This document shows, piece by piece, positions 1 through 8,077 of a DNA stretch of 48,996 bases; the first letter of the stretch is position 1, and every line of letters begins with the position of its first letter. Both the position numbers and the translations under genes were made by a program. The DNA lies in assembly GCF_003289945.1 (NCBI RefSeq), contig NZ_QMBP01000030.1, forward strand, positions 1 through 48,996, written 5' to 3'. The stretch is from Mesorhizobium hawassense (GTDB taxonomy: Bacteria; Pseudomonadota; Alphaproteobacteria; Rhizobiales; Rhizobiaceae). The notes under the pieces are model-generated. The model was not told the DNA's origin. It saw only the letters and a list, made by a program, of their open reading frames with translations, and did not search any database.

Positions 1-297
1 GCCCCTGTGCGGCCCGGTCGAAAAATATACTCCGAGCAGGAGCGTGCCCAAAAGCTCGCTCAAATTGAAAAGTCGGTCAACGGCGGGGCCACCCTCAAGA
101 GCGCCGTAAAGCAGGCCGGCACCTCCGAACAGACCTATTATCAATGGAAGAAGAAGGCACGGCTGCCTGCCACAGCAGGTGACGATCTCAAGGACCTGGT
201 TGCGCTCGAAGAAGAAAACAAGCGCCTGAAGAACATGCTTGCGGAACGTCTACGCAAGGAGAACGCGGAATTGAAGAAAAGACTCGGACTGCAATAG
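1..297 (+). CDS. syrB-like: SyrB-like regulator (5' end outside window)
   Basis: The reading frame is open from base 1; a GTG at 7 could start it, but the known SyrB protein has an extra N-terminal tail, so the gene probably begins before the window. The visible part reads YSEQERAQKL, then ISEQTYYQWKK-like TSEQTYYQWKKK, then a leucine/glutamate-rich coiled coil ending in AELKKRLGLQ. This layout matches SyrB of Sinorhizobium meliloti, a negative regulator acting on syrM, and its many paralogs on symbiotic replicons. The helix-turn-helix plus coiled coil also resembles IS3-type OrfA proteins, so a transposase-derived origin is possible. The family match is good; the function in this strain is inferred. 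Confidence 0.65.
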   Translation, partial: APVRPGRKIYSEQERAQKLAQIEKSVNGGATLKSAVKQAGTSEQTYYQWKKKARLPATAGDDLKDLVALEEENKRLKNMLAERLRKENAELKKRLGLQ

Positions 298-299
298 CA

Positions 300-575
300 C
301 AGTCCAGGCGAAGGTCTTTTGGGTCCGAGCGTCATTCGCCCTGAAGCTGACGGCTTGCTGCGGACATCAATCCGGTCCACCACCCCTGTTCAGGGTCGCC
401 TTGAGTGGTGACGACCTATTTCCGAAGCTTAACAGCGGAGTATTCCCGCCTCTCGGCTAGATGGCTCGACCGCCTAGCACGCTCGGGCGAACGATCAGCG
501 TCACGCGGCGCGTGATTTGCTGTCCATGCAAGCGAGGCTTGCAACAACCGATCGCTTTCAGACGGACGCGCCTGA
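300..575. other. Non-coding stretch, no gene recognised
   Basis: This spacer separates the SyrB-like gene from the IS66 remnant. I see no ORF with a ribosome binding site. A short inverted repeat (GCAAGC-GAG-GCTTGC) lies near 528-542 and could be part of an old element end or a weak hairpin. Nothing else can be supported. Confidence 0.4.
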
Positions 576-993
576 TCAGACTGCAGCGGCTTCGGCTAAG
601 TTGAAGGGCAGCAGGTCGGTGATATCAGTATCGACAGCGCGTTGAGGCAATCTCGGTGAGAACGTGGCGCAACCATGCGAGCGGCTCTACGCGTGAGGCG
701 CGGCAGGTTAGCACCAAGCTGTAGACGATGGCGCTGGCCTTGGCTCCGTCGATGGTACCGCTGAACTCTTCCGGTCGGTGGCAAAGGTTCTGATATCGCG
801 TTCGAGAACATTGTTGTCGGTCGGCATGCTGCCGTCCTGGGTGTAGCGCGTCAGGTAATCCCTCTGGTTCAGGGTGTTGCTGGCGAAAGCGGCGGATGCG
901 GTGATCTCGCGTTTCGCCGTCGTCGGCGATTTCGTTGCGCGCCTGCCTTACGCTGCGGATAGCTCTACTGTCGGGGGTGCATTCCAGTGACAT
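576..993 (-). pseudogene. IS66 family transposase (TnpC) C-terminal remnant
   Basis: Pieces of the IS66 TnpC C-terminus are found in different minus-strand frames. One frame gives DGAKASAIVYSLVLTCRAS and EPLAWLRHVLTE; another gives the usual terminal DITDLLPFNLAEAAAV followed by a stop at 576-578. Upstream, a scrambled part still shows traces of the region before DGAKAS (ALHPGRQHADRQQCSRTRYQ). At least two frameshifts break it and the N-terminal two thirds and the helper genes tnpA/tnpB are absent. It is a dead fragment and marks earlier transposition beside the nif genes. No intact terminal repeats were recognised. Confidence 0.7.
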
Positions 994-1068
994 TGGGCTG
1001 TTTGGAGGGCCTTGAGGTTCGCTACTCCCCCGTCAAAACCCATGACATGCAAAGCTGGCCATCATCTG

Positions 1069-1953
1069 CTAGACGCCTGTCCCAACCAGTTGAGCCGCGG
1101 CTTCGTCTACCGGCATGTCGAGGACCGTGATTGCGTTTGATGCAAGGAAGTGGCGTTCGTTTTTGGTCAGCGTTGCCGAATCAATAACCGCGAAGTGCGG
1201 GCCGCTTGAGCGCTTGATGATCTGTCTGGCGTAGGTGCGCAGCATATGGTCGTCAAACCGGCAGCCGAAGAAGAAGAAGCCGCGCTTGGTACGCCGTTCC
1301 TTCACGGCTCGAGGGATCGGAGTCTGGATATCGATTTCGGTTAAGACTTCGACGTAATCCGAATCCGCGATAAGGAAGTTTGCCGCCGGCTTGATGCTGC
1401 CGTGCGGCGTATAGAGGACCGTCGTCGCCGCCGTATCTGGTTGGAGTTCCGTTCCAGACAAATCGTACGTTTTCGTCCAAACGTCGCCAATTGCGTGCGC
1501 CCGCGTGACGCCTTGAATTTCGACGACATCAGTGCGGCCAGTGTCCATGAGGGCCGCGCGCGTGGCGCCGTCGTACCAGCTATCGACGATCAGCGAGAGG
1601 GGAAGTGTCGCGAGCCAGGCATGGAAAACGGTCGGCGCCACCGGCCCAGCGAATATCTCAGTCATCCAGGCTTGGAGCGTCCGCCGATGCCGGCGCTGCT
1701 CGATGAATTGAGCGACCGACCACATATTGTTGCGAATCTTGGAAGGAGCGGGCGCCCGCGCGTTGAATGCCGCGGCAACGGCTTGCGGCGTGTGCGGTAC
1801 CGGTGATTCCCCGTACCTAAGCCGAAGCAGGTCGGGACCCAGATATGGGATGATCTCATCGGCGCAGAGAGCCCGCTTCAGTAGTTTAAGCTGCTTTGCG
1901 GCATGACTATCCCGATTGATGATGAGATGACCCAAGGCCAAGATCTTATTCAT
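1069..1953 (-). CDS. SIR2-like domain protein linked to nif genes
   Basis: The 294-residue product begins at an ATG at 1953. It carries the SIR2-like signature IPYLGPDLLRL near the N-terminus and, late in the protein, a FFFFGCRFDDHMLRTYARQ segment followed by a Rossmann-type strand (PHFAVID), as in the SIR2_2/SIR2-like family. These proteins bind or cleave NAD-type cofactors; some are deacylases and others are NADases in defence systems. It is the last gene of the nifB-fdxN-nifZ-nifT series on the same strand, 42 bp after nifT, so it is probably co-transcribed from the nifB promoter. Its role in nitrogen fixation is unknown. Family assignment is by motif only; catalytic residues were not verified. 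Confidence 0.7.
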   Translation of the reverse strand: MNKILALGHLIINRDSHAAKQLKLLKRALCADEIIPYLGPDLLRLRYGESPVPHTPQAVAAAFNARAPAPSKIRNNMWSVAQFIEQRRHRRTLQAWMTEIFAGPVAPTVFHAWLATLPLSLIVDSWYDGATRAALMDTGRTDVVEIQGVTRAHAIGDVWTKTYDLSGTELQPDTAATTVLYTPHGSIKPAANFLIADSDYVEVLTEIDIQTPIPRAVKERRTKRGFFFFGCRFDDHMLRTYARQIIKRSSGPHFAVIDSATLTKNERHFLASNAITVLDMPVDEAAAQLVGTGV

Positions 1954-1995
1954 GCTCGTGTCCCGTTGACGCTCCCAGGTTGCCGACCTGCGGCA

Positions 1996-2208
1996 TCAAT
2001 CCTCGGCGGAAATCTTTCTTGCCTCGACCGTGATCGGCAAAGGTGTATCTCGCGGAAGGTCGGGCAGGACGAGCCGCCAGCCGTTCCTGAGCGTTATAGA
2101 CCCTCCCCATAGCTCTTCATTCTCGACGCCGATGATCGGCTCTTCGAGATCCTTCTTGGGCACATACGCCGATAGGCCGGCCTTGGTCTTGCGGATCATA
2201 ACCTTCAT
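1996..2208 (-). CDS. nifT: NifT/FixU family protein
   Basis: A 70-residue protein with the family's conserved opening (MKVMIRKTKAGLSAYVPKKD) and the central EELWGGSITLRNGWRL segment. NifT/FixU is a small protein of unknown biochemical role found beside nifB or nifZ in many diazotrophs; mutants often have little phenotype. An AGGGAA ribosome binding site precedes the ATG. It lies 15 bp downstream of nifZ and upstream of the SIR2-like gene, consistent with a nifB operon. Length and sequence are typical, so the call is secure. Confidence 0.92.
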   Translation of the reverse strand: MKVMIRKTKAGLSAYVPKKDLEEPIIGVENEELWGGSITLRNGWRLVLPDLPRDTPLPITVEARKISAED

Positions 2209-2223
2209 CGGGCTGTTCCCTTG

Positions 2224-2574
2224 TTAGTGACCACAAGTGATTTCGGCACAAGAATCCTCGGATTTGTCGAGGCTGATCAGTTCGTGGGCGCGCATGCCAA
2301 CGACGGTGCCGCGATCGAACCATTCGACCGCATAGATATAGAACTGCTGGAGAAAGGTGCCGATGTCGCGCACATAGCCTTCATCGCCCTTCCGCACGAG
2401 GTTTGCGCCTATCTCGCTACCGGGAAAGGTTCCGTCATTCTTTATGTGCCGTATGGCACGGACCCGCTCGCCCGGCATAAATCGTGGAGGCTTACGGATC
2501 TCGACCTCCTGTTCGCGTCCGAGGCCCACCCCTTCATTCCTTTCTCGCGGCTGCAGTTCGGTAAAGGAGGTCAT
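2224..2574 (-). CDS. nifZ: Nitrogenase maturation protein NifZ
   Basis: NifZ assists P-cluster assembly in the MoFe protein. The conserved core is visible: PPRFMPGERVRAI, NDGTFPGSEIG, KGDEGYVRDIGTFLQQFYIYAVEW and GTVVGMRAHEL. The C-terminus carries an extra DSCAEITCGH tail with two cysteines. Start choice is uncertain: ATG at 2574 is used here, while a GTG at 2586 in the same frame would add four residues; neither has a strong ribosome binding site. It sits between fdxN and nifT in the usual rhizobial order. Confidence 0.92.
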   Translation of the reverse strand: MTSFTELQPRERNEGVGLGREQEVEIRKPPRFMPGERVRAIRHIKNDGTFPGSEIGANLVRKGDEGYVRDIGTFLQQFYIYAVEWFDRGTVVGMRAHELISLDKSEDSCAEITCGH

Positions 2575-2613
2575 GGCCTGCTTCACCCCGAGCGAGCCGC
2601 TAACCCGTGGAGG

Positions 2614-2808
2614 TTAGGCGGGAATGCAAGTCCCCGGCACCGGGCATACCGAGGCGCATTGCTGGGTATCGAAGGCCTCCTTGCATTCGGTGCACTGCTC
2701 CGGATCGATCACGTAAATCTCGCCCTTGAATTTGATCGCACTCGATGGACATTCGAACTCGCAGGCGCCGCATTGCGTGCATTGCGAGGCGATGATCTTG
2801 AGGGCCAT
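2614..2808 (-). CDS. fdxN: 2[4Fe-4S] ferredoxin FdxN
   Basis: A 64-residue ferredoxin with the first cluster motif CTQCGACEFEC and the second spread over CTEC...CASVCPVPGTC, the loop-containing arrangement of bacterial-type nif ferredoxins. FdxN is required for symbiotic nitrogen fixation in Sinorhizobium and is proposed to donate electrons for NifB or nitrogenase function. An AGGAGTTGG ribosome binding site precedes the ATG. It lies directly downstream of nifB and is expected to share its promoter. Confidence 0.95.
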   Translation of the reverse strand: MALKIIASQCTQCGACEFECPSSAIKFKGEIYVIDPEQCTECKEAFDTQQCASVCPVPGTCIPA

Positions 2809-2841
2809 TTTCCAACTCCTGATTCGGTTAGGACGAGACGC

Positions 2842-4323
2842 TCAAGCCGTCGCCGCCAGTGGTTCGCTCCCAAACTCGGCGGCGTAAAGCGCGCCGATAG
2901 CGGTCTCGATGTAGTCGTAGCCATAAAGATCCATTACCCGGATTCCAGCTTCCGCGAGCTGATCCTTGGGGCAATCTCCGATCTTGAGGCACAGCACGAT
3001 GTCGACGCCTTTGAGCGCAGCTATGACGCCATCGAGGGTGGCGTCCGCGCCTCTGCCGCCGAGGCAATACTGCTCGACTTTGCGATGCCCGATGAAGCTG
3101 ATCCCCTTCTGAGAGGCTTCATAAACCTGGAATTCCTTCGAATGGCCGAAATGTTCGTTGATCCGGCCGCCGCCCTTGGTCGCCACAGCGATGTGAAGCG
3201 ATTTGCCGGAACCCGCTGCCTTGACCGTCGCGACTGCTTGGCTTTTGGCTACCACGTGATCGCCGCGCTCGCGCGCGACCACCTCCCGATACACCTTGCG
3301 TTTGCTGGCGTCGTAGGTGATCTCGTCCGAAATCTGGCTGATCGTGAACTCCTGGCCACGGTCCTCGCCAAGCAGGCCGACGGCGTCGGCCCGGCACTGC
3401 CGGCAATGGCGCATCAGCTTGGCCCCACCTTCGAGGCGATCCTGAAGTGTCTTCAATTCCAACGCCGTTGGGCCGCGCTGCCCGGTTAGGCCGAAATGCG
3501 TACCGTGCGCGGGGTCGGAAATGAGCGGCATGACATTATGCAGGAACGCGCCGCGCTCCTTAACCCATTTGCTGACCTCGATCAGGTGTTCGTCGTTGAC
3601 GCCGGGGATCATTACCGAATTGATCTTGGTGAGGATGCCGCGCGCGGTCAGCATCTCCAGGCCCAACATCTGCCGCTTGTGCAGGATCCTGGCAGCGTCG
3701 ATGCCGGTGTGGCGGCGATGGTTGTAAAAGATCCAGGGGTAGATCTTTGCGCCGATTTTGGGGTCGACCATGTTGATTGTGATTGTCACGTGATCGACAT
3801 TCATATCGGTAAGCTCGGCAACATGATCCGGCAGTGCGAGCCCGTTGGTGGAGACGCACAGCTTGATGTCGCGGATTTCCCTGGCCACGCGTTCGAAAGT
3901 TGCCTTCGTCTTCTTCCAGTCGTAACAGGCGTCGCCCGGCCCGGCGATGCCGAGCACGGAAAGCTGTGGCACTTCGTTGGCAACCGCGATCACCTTGCGT
4001 CGTGCCTGGTCTGGAGTCAGCTTTTCCGAGACGACCCCGGGCCGGCTTTCATTGGCACAGTCATATTTGCGATTGCAGTAGTTGCACTGGATGTTGCAGG
4101 CTGGCGCGACCGCGACATGCATGCGCGCGAAATAATGGTGCGCCTCTTCGGAATAGCATGGATGGTCCCTGATCTTCTCCCAGACAGCAGAGTCGATCTC
4201 GTCCGGCTTTGCGGACGAGCCGCAGGATGAAGATGCGCAGCCGGTGGATTTCGCGGTCGCCAGCAACCGGTCGAAGGATTTGGTTCTGACCAAACTCTCA
4301 AGCGAAATCGTCGATAAAGACAT
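2842..4323 (-). CDS. nifB: FeMo-cofactor biosynthesis protein NifB (radical SAM)
   Basis: NifB is the radical SAM enzyme that fuses two [4Fe-4S] clusters with carbide insertion to form NifB-co, the precursor of FeMo-co. The 493-residue protein has the CxxxCxxC motif CNIQCNYC at residues 76-83, followed by NRKYDC. A C-terminal NifX/NafY-like domain (HIAVATKGGGRINEHFGHSK) is present, the usual fused form in rhizobia. Length is normal and no lesion is seen. The gene heads the minus-strand series nifB-fdxN-nifZ-nifT-SIR2 and has its own sigma-54 promoter and NifA site upstream. Confidence 0.97.
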   Translation of the reverse strand: MSLSTISLESLVRTKSFDRLLATAKSTGCASSSCGSSAKPDEIDSAVWEKIRDHPCYSEEAHHYFARMHVAVAPACNIQCNYCNRKYDCANESRPGVVSEKLTPDQARRKVIAVANEVPQLSVLGIAGPGDACYDWKKTKATFERVAREIRDIKLCVSTNGLALPDHVAELTDMNVDHVTITINMVDPKIGAKIYPWIFYNHRRHTGIDAARILHKRQMLGLEMLTARGILTKINSVMIPGVNDEHLIEVSKWVKERGAFLHNVMPLISDPAHGTHFGLTGQRGPTALELKTLQDRLEGGAKLMRHCRQCRADAVGLLGEDRGQEFTISQISDEITYDASKRKVYREVVARERGDHVVAKSQAVATVKAAGSGKSLHIAVATKGGGRINEHFGHSKEFQVYEASQKGISFIGHRKVEQYCLGGRGADATLDGVIAALKGVDIVLCLKIGDCPKDQLAEAGIRVMDLYGYDYIETAIGALYAAEFGSEPLAATA

Positions 4324-4362
4324 GAACGGCTCCGTTCCTGGGTGGGGCGTCGCAGTTCAAAG

Positions 4363-4378
4363 CGCAAGAGTTGTGCCA
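4363..4378 (-). promoter_or_regulatory. Sigma-54 promoter of nifB
   Basis: On the minus strand the sequence reads TGGCACAACTCTTGCG, with GG-N10-GC spacing and near-consensus -24 (TGGCAC) and -12 (TTGC) elements. It lies 40 bp upstream of the nifB ATG. Confidence 0.88.
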
Positions 4379-4431
4379 GCTCAAGAAAGCGGTTTCACTT
4401 CAATATGTCGGCTTTCATGTGCGATTCCGCA

Positions 4432-4447
4432 TGTTCGTTACGTCACA
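4432..4447. promoter_or_regulatory. NifA upstream activator site for nifB
   Basis: TGTTCGTTACGTCACA fits TGT-N10-ACA exactly. It lies about 55 bp upstream of the nifB -24 element, a suitable distance for NifA bound there to contact sigma-54 RNA polymerase. Confidence 0.8.
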
Positions 4448-4539
4448 TTTTTGTCGGACTTGCGACTGACCGGCGAGTGGCATCTGCAAGGTCCCACTCA
4501 CAGACCTTGAGGAAGCCTGACGTTTGACGTCGCGGGCGT

Positions 4540-6297
4540 TTAGAACTTCTTCACCTCGATGCCGTGTCGACGCAGGGCATAGCCGACTTGCCGCGGCGTG
4601 AGGCCGAGGATACGACCAGCCTTGGCCTGAACCCAGCCGGCCTTCTGCATCGCGTCGATCAGCCGGTCGCGATCGATCACTCGCATGCCGGTTGCACCCC
4701 AGGCAGGATCGCTCGAATCGCGGGCATTGACGGGCACCTCCTCGCCCTCGGAGGCGCCGATGCGCCTGGCTCCCAGCGGCGAGCCAACCGGCATCCTGTT
4801 GCGGCCGAACTCATCGCCGGCATTGCTGTCATTTGAACGGTCGGCTCCTTTCCAGAGGAGGGAAGACAGGCACTGGCTATTCTGGCAGGCGAAATCTGAA
4901 GTGGCGATGGTGCTTGAACGCGCAAGCGTGGCCGTCCTTCGCACGCAGTTTTCCAGCTCACGGACGTTGCCAGGGAAGTAGCATTGCGAGATCAGGTCAA
5001 GCCCCGACGGCGCGAAGGCGAGCTTGCGATGGTTCTCGCTATTGAATCGCTCGAGGAAGGCCTGCGCAAGGCGTGGAATATCGCCGGGTCGCTCTCTGAG
5101 CGGTGGCAGCATGATTGGCACCACATTGATGCGGTAGTAAAGGTCGGCCCTGAACTCTCCGTTCACGACAGCCGTCTCGAGGTCCTTGTTTGTGGCGCAT
5201 ATGAGCCGGACGTCGACCGTTAGTGTCCTGGTGCCGCCGACGCGCTCCAACTCGCCTTCCTGCAAGACGCGCAACAGCTTTGCCTGAAAAGCAGGCGAGA
5301 TCTCGCCGATTTCGTCAAGCAGCAGGGTTCCGCCATTCGCCAATTCGAAACGGCCGGCGCGCTGCGAGACAGCCCCGGTGAAGGCGCCTTTTTCATGCCC
5401 AAACAACTCCGATTCCAGAACGCTTTCAGGCAGTGCGGCACAGTTCAGTTTGACAAACGCCTTCTTGCTGCGAGGCGAAAGCTTATGGATTGCCTGTGCA
5501 AAAAATTCCTTGCCGGTGCCGCTTTCACCGCGCAAAAGCACGGTGGAATTGGTCCTTGCTACGACTGCGACGGTTTCAAGCACCTGCTTGAGTGCGGGAC
5601 TTTCCCCGATGATCCCATCGATTTTGACATGCGAATGCCGGGCAGGGCGGGTCTGCTTCTCGTCGACCGATTTCTCTGCTCTCCGTCCCTCATCAAGCCG
5701 CTGACGATCTGAACCCAGGATGCGATGCAGGCGGATGGTCCGGCCGACGAGGTTGGCGACCATCGTCAGGAAGCGTACGTCTTCATCGCAACGCATGCTC
5801 GCGGCGCCGTCCCTGACACAGTCGATCGAGAGTGTACCGAGAATTTCCTCCTCAGCCTCTATTGGCACTCCGATAAAGGTAACCGGCATGTGGGTGCCAC
5901 TCAAAGCCGTTTGGAGACCAGCCTGAAATAGTTCGGACTTGCTCACATCGTGTATGACGAGCGGCGCCCCCGTAGCGACGATCCGATCCACCACGGCCTG
6001 CGGTATGACACGGCGCCAGTCTGATTGAGGCGCGTGATTGTTGCCGGCAGTTGCGACAATCTCCAGCTCCCCGTCCGCGTCCAGGGCGACCATTGCTCCA
6101 TGACGCATTTGCAGAAACGAGGAGAGAATGTTCACGACATTAGCAAGCGTGATCTCCAGCCGCGTGGGAGCGGTCAGGATCTCGGATATCTCGTAGATTC
6201 CCCTGAGCGGGATGTTCGCCGCGTGCATGTTTGTATTAGGTGGCCGGGTGTTGCGAGGCCCTATCTCATCCACCCGATCCCGCATTATTTGAGCCAT
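4540..6297 (-). CDS. nifA: Nitrogen-fixation activator NifA
   Basis: NifA activates sigma-54 promoters of nif and fix genes. From the ATG at 6297 (GAGGTG ribosome binding site; a GTG at 6306 is an alternative) the protein has 585 residues: a GAF domain around 35-195, an AAA+ domain with Walker A GESGTGKE (257-264), GAFTGA (304-309) and LLLDE (about 325-329), and a C-terminal helix-turn-helix (AKAGRILGLTPRQVGYALR). Cysteines at 439, 451, 471 and 476 form C-x11-C-x19-C-x4-C, the pattern of oxygen-sensitive rhizobial NifA. It lies 160 bp after fixX, with no clear sigma-54 promoter of its own, so read-through from fixABCX is likely. Confidence 0.97.
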   Translation of the reverse strand: MAQIMRDRVDEIGPRNTRPPNTNMHAANIPLRGIYEISEILTAPTRLEITLANVVNILSSFLQMRHGAMVALDADGELEIVATAGNNHAPQSDWRRVIPQAVVDRIVATGAPLVIHDVSKSELFQAGLQTALSGTHMPVTFIGVPIEAEEEILGTLSIDCVRDGAASMRCDEDVRFLTMVANLVGRTIRLHRILGSDRQRLDEGRRAEKSVDEKQTRPARHSHVKIDGIIGESPALKQVLETVAVVARTNSTVLLRGESGTGKEFFAQAIHKLSPRSKKAFVKLNCAALPESVLESELFGHEKGAFTGAVSQRAGRFELANGGTLLLDEIGEISPAFQAKLLRVLQEGELERVGGTRTLTVDVRLICATNKDLETAVVNGEFRADLYYRINVVPIMLPPLRERPGDIPRLAQAFLERFNSENHRKLAFAPSGLDLISQCYFPGNVRELENCVRRTATLARSSTIATSDFACQNSQCLSSLLWKGADRSNDSNAGDEFGRNRMPVGSPLGARRIGASEGEEVPVNARDSSDPAWGATGMRVIDRDRLIDAMQKAGWVQAKAGRILGLTPRQVGYALRRHGIEVKKF

Positions 6298-6456
6298 CGA
6301 AAACACCTCAGGGGTTGCAGGGGTGCTCCTCCCAAAGCGCCTTTTTGTATTTCGACCCGCGAGGCCTCAGTATTAACGAGCCGCTGTTCAATTGCAAGTT
6401 GTCAGGTTGCAATTGCAGGTGTCGGCACGCTTTTGGCAATGGCGCGCGTGCGCAGG

Positions 6457-6750
6457 TCATCCGAACTTGAAGAGGACACCGAAGCCGCCGCGCGGATAAT
6501 TCCACTCGATCTCACCACTGGCCTCGCACAGTACCCGACAGGTGCCGCACTCCATGCAGCCGTCGGCGATGATCTCCACTTGGCCCTCGTCAGTCAATTC
6601 GTAACATTGGGCCGGGCAGACACGGGTCAACGCGAGCAGGTTAGAGCTAGGCTTCTGGTGCGGCCGCACTTTAATATGTGGGCGCCCCGAATCGACCAGG
6701 TAGCGGTTCTGGTAGAGCTTCTCCTCAATGCGTGATGCTGCGATTGTCAT
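6457..6750 (-). CDS. fixX: Ferredoxin-like protein FixX
   Basis: A 97-residue iron-sulfur protein that works with FixABC in electron transfer to nitrogenase, by analogy with ETF-quinone oxidoreductase. A CMECGTCRVLC cluster motif is visible, with VCPAQCYEL before it and the typical ending WNYPRGGFGVLFKFG. An AGGAGG ribosome binding site lies just before the ATG, and the gene starts 9 bp after the fixC stop. Length and sequence match the family. Confidence 0.95.
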   Translation of the reverse strand: MTIAASRIEEKLYQNRYLVDSGRPHIKVRPHQKPSSNLLALTRVCPAQCYELTDEGQVEIIADGCMECGTCRVLCEASGEIEWNYPRGGFGVLFKFG

Positions 6751-6759
6751 ATCGTCCTC

Positions 6760-8067
6760 CTAGCGCCAGGCGAATGCGAGGCGGACCACGTCGCTCACCA
6801 GCCCCCAGCGCGAACGCGCCTTGATGAAGGCAGCTGTGGTCGCCTTTTCCTTATCGATTTTCGGGGTGCCGTCGACCCGCATAAAGTTCTGAGCCGCCTG
6901 AGACATCAATTGTGGGTAGGTCGTGAAGAAATTTTGGGAATTGGTGTGGAGCAGGGCCGGCATGTCCTTGTATTTCTTCAGATCTTTGATCACGAAGGAC
7001 TTCTCCAGCATGGTTTTGTAGAGCGCCAGGTTCTGTTTAGTCATGGGACGCGTGCGGCTCTTGACCTGCACGATTGCCTCAGCGGCGATGCGACCGGACG
7101 TCATGGCAAGGTTCGAACCCTCGCGGTGGACGGCGTTATTCAACTGCGCAGCATCGCCGACCACCACCCAACCGTCGCCAAAAAGCTGCGGAATCGCCTT
7201 GTAGCCACCTTCGGGAATGAGATGCGCGGCATATTCTTTCACCTCTGAGCCGGCGATCAGGGGCCGGATCGAAGGATGACTTTTTAACGCATCGAGTATG
7301 ACGTATGGGCTCTCCATCATCGAAGCGAAATCCGAAACGAGGCAGCCGATGCCCAGTGAGATCGATTCCTTGTTGGTGTAAAGGAAGCCAAGCCCGGCCA
7401 TGCTGCGGGAGATTGTACCGACTGCCTCGATCACGCAGCCTTCACCGGCCTTGAGGCCGAACCGCTGCTCTATGACCTCTTCAGGCAGGAAATGCATTTC
7501 CTTGACGGCGAGCGCCACGGATTTCGGCTTCGGCATCTCGCGAAGCCGGGCGCGCGTGCCAAGCAGTCCGGAGACACCTTCTGCAAGAACGACAACGTCA
7601 GCGAGAATCTCTCCGCCGGTCCGGTCGGTGCGGACGCCGATCACCTTGTCCTTGGTATCGCGGACGAGTTCCGTCACGGTCGTCTCGCACAGAACGGTCG
7701 CGCCAGCCTCGCGCACCTTACGTGAAAACCATTTGTCGAACTGGGCGCGGATGATCGTATAGCGGTTGGGCTTCGCCTCGTTGAAGTCGTCCGATCGATA
7801 GTGAATCCCGGTGTGGGAAGTGTCGTCCATGATCCAAAGCCGCTGTTCAACCAAATGGCGCTCGAGAGGCGCATCATCCCGGAAATCCGGGATGATCTTC
7901 TCCAGCATGTTCGCGTACATGATTGCTCCCTGAACGTTCTTGGAGCCCGGGTATTCACCTCGCTCCAATTGCAGCACGTTCAGGCCCTGGCTTGCCATTG
8001 TGTAAGCAGCTGCGTTTCCGGACATGCCGGCCCCAACAACAATGGCGTCGAATTTTTCCTCGATCAT
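6760..8067 (-). CDS. fixC: FixC flavoprotein (ETF-quinone oxidoreductase-like)
   Basis: FixC is the FAD-containing dehydrogenase of the FixABCX complex, which uses electron bifurcation to supply low-potential electrons to nitrogenase. The N-terminal FAD motif AIVVGAGMSGNAAAY is intact, and GDAAQLNNAVHREG appears in the C-terminal half. I chose the ATG at 8067: it is preceded by AGGGAG at proper spacing and gives 435 residues, the family length; two in-frame upstream starts (8073, 8088) are less well placed. The start lies 10 bp beyond the fixB stop. Confidence 0.95.
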   Translation of the reverse strand: MIEEKFDAIVVGAGMSGNAAAYTMASQGLNVLQLERGEYPGSKNVQGAIMYANMLEKIIPDFRDDAPLERHLVEQRLWIMDDTSHTGIHYRSDDFNEAKPNRYTIIRAQFDKWFSRKVREAGATVLCETTVTELVRDTKDKVIGVRTDRTGGEILADVVVLAEGVSGLLGTRARLREMPKPKSVALAVKEMHFLPEEVIEQRFGLKAGEGCVIEAVGTISRSMAGLGFLYTNKESISLGIGCLVSDFASMMESPYVILDALKSHPSIRPLIAGSEVKEYAAHLIPEGGYKAIPQLFGDGWVVVGDAAQLNNAVHREGSNLAMTSGRIAAEAIVQVKSRTRPMTKQNLALYKTMLEKSFVIKDLKKYKDMPALLHTNSQNFFTTYPQLMSQAAQNFMRVDGTPKIDKEKATTAAFIKARSRWGLVSDVVRLAFAWR

Positions 8068-8077
8068 GTCCATCTCC

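Noticed and set aside
2221..3489. 422-residue plus-strand ORF
   Set aside because: It lies antisense over nifZ, fdxN and nifB; no ribosome binding site or family motifs; a shadow of GC-rich coding DNA.
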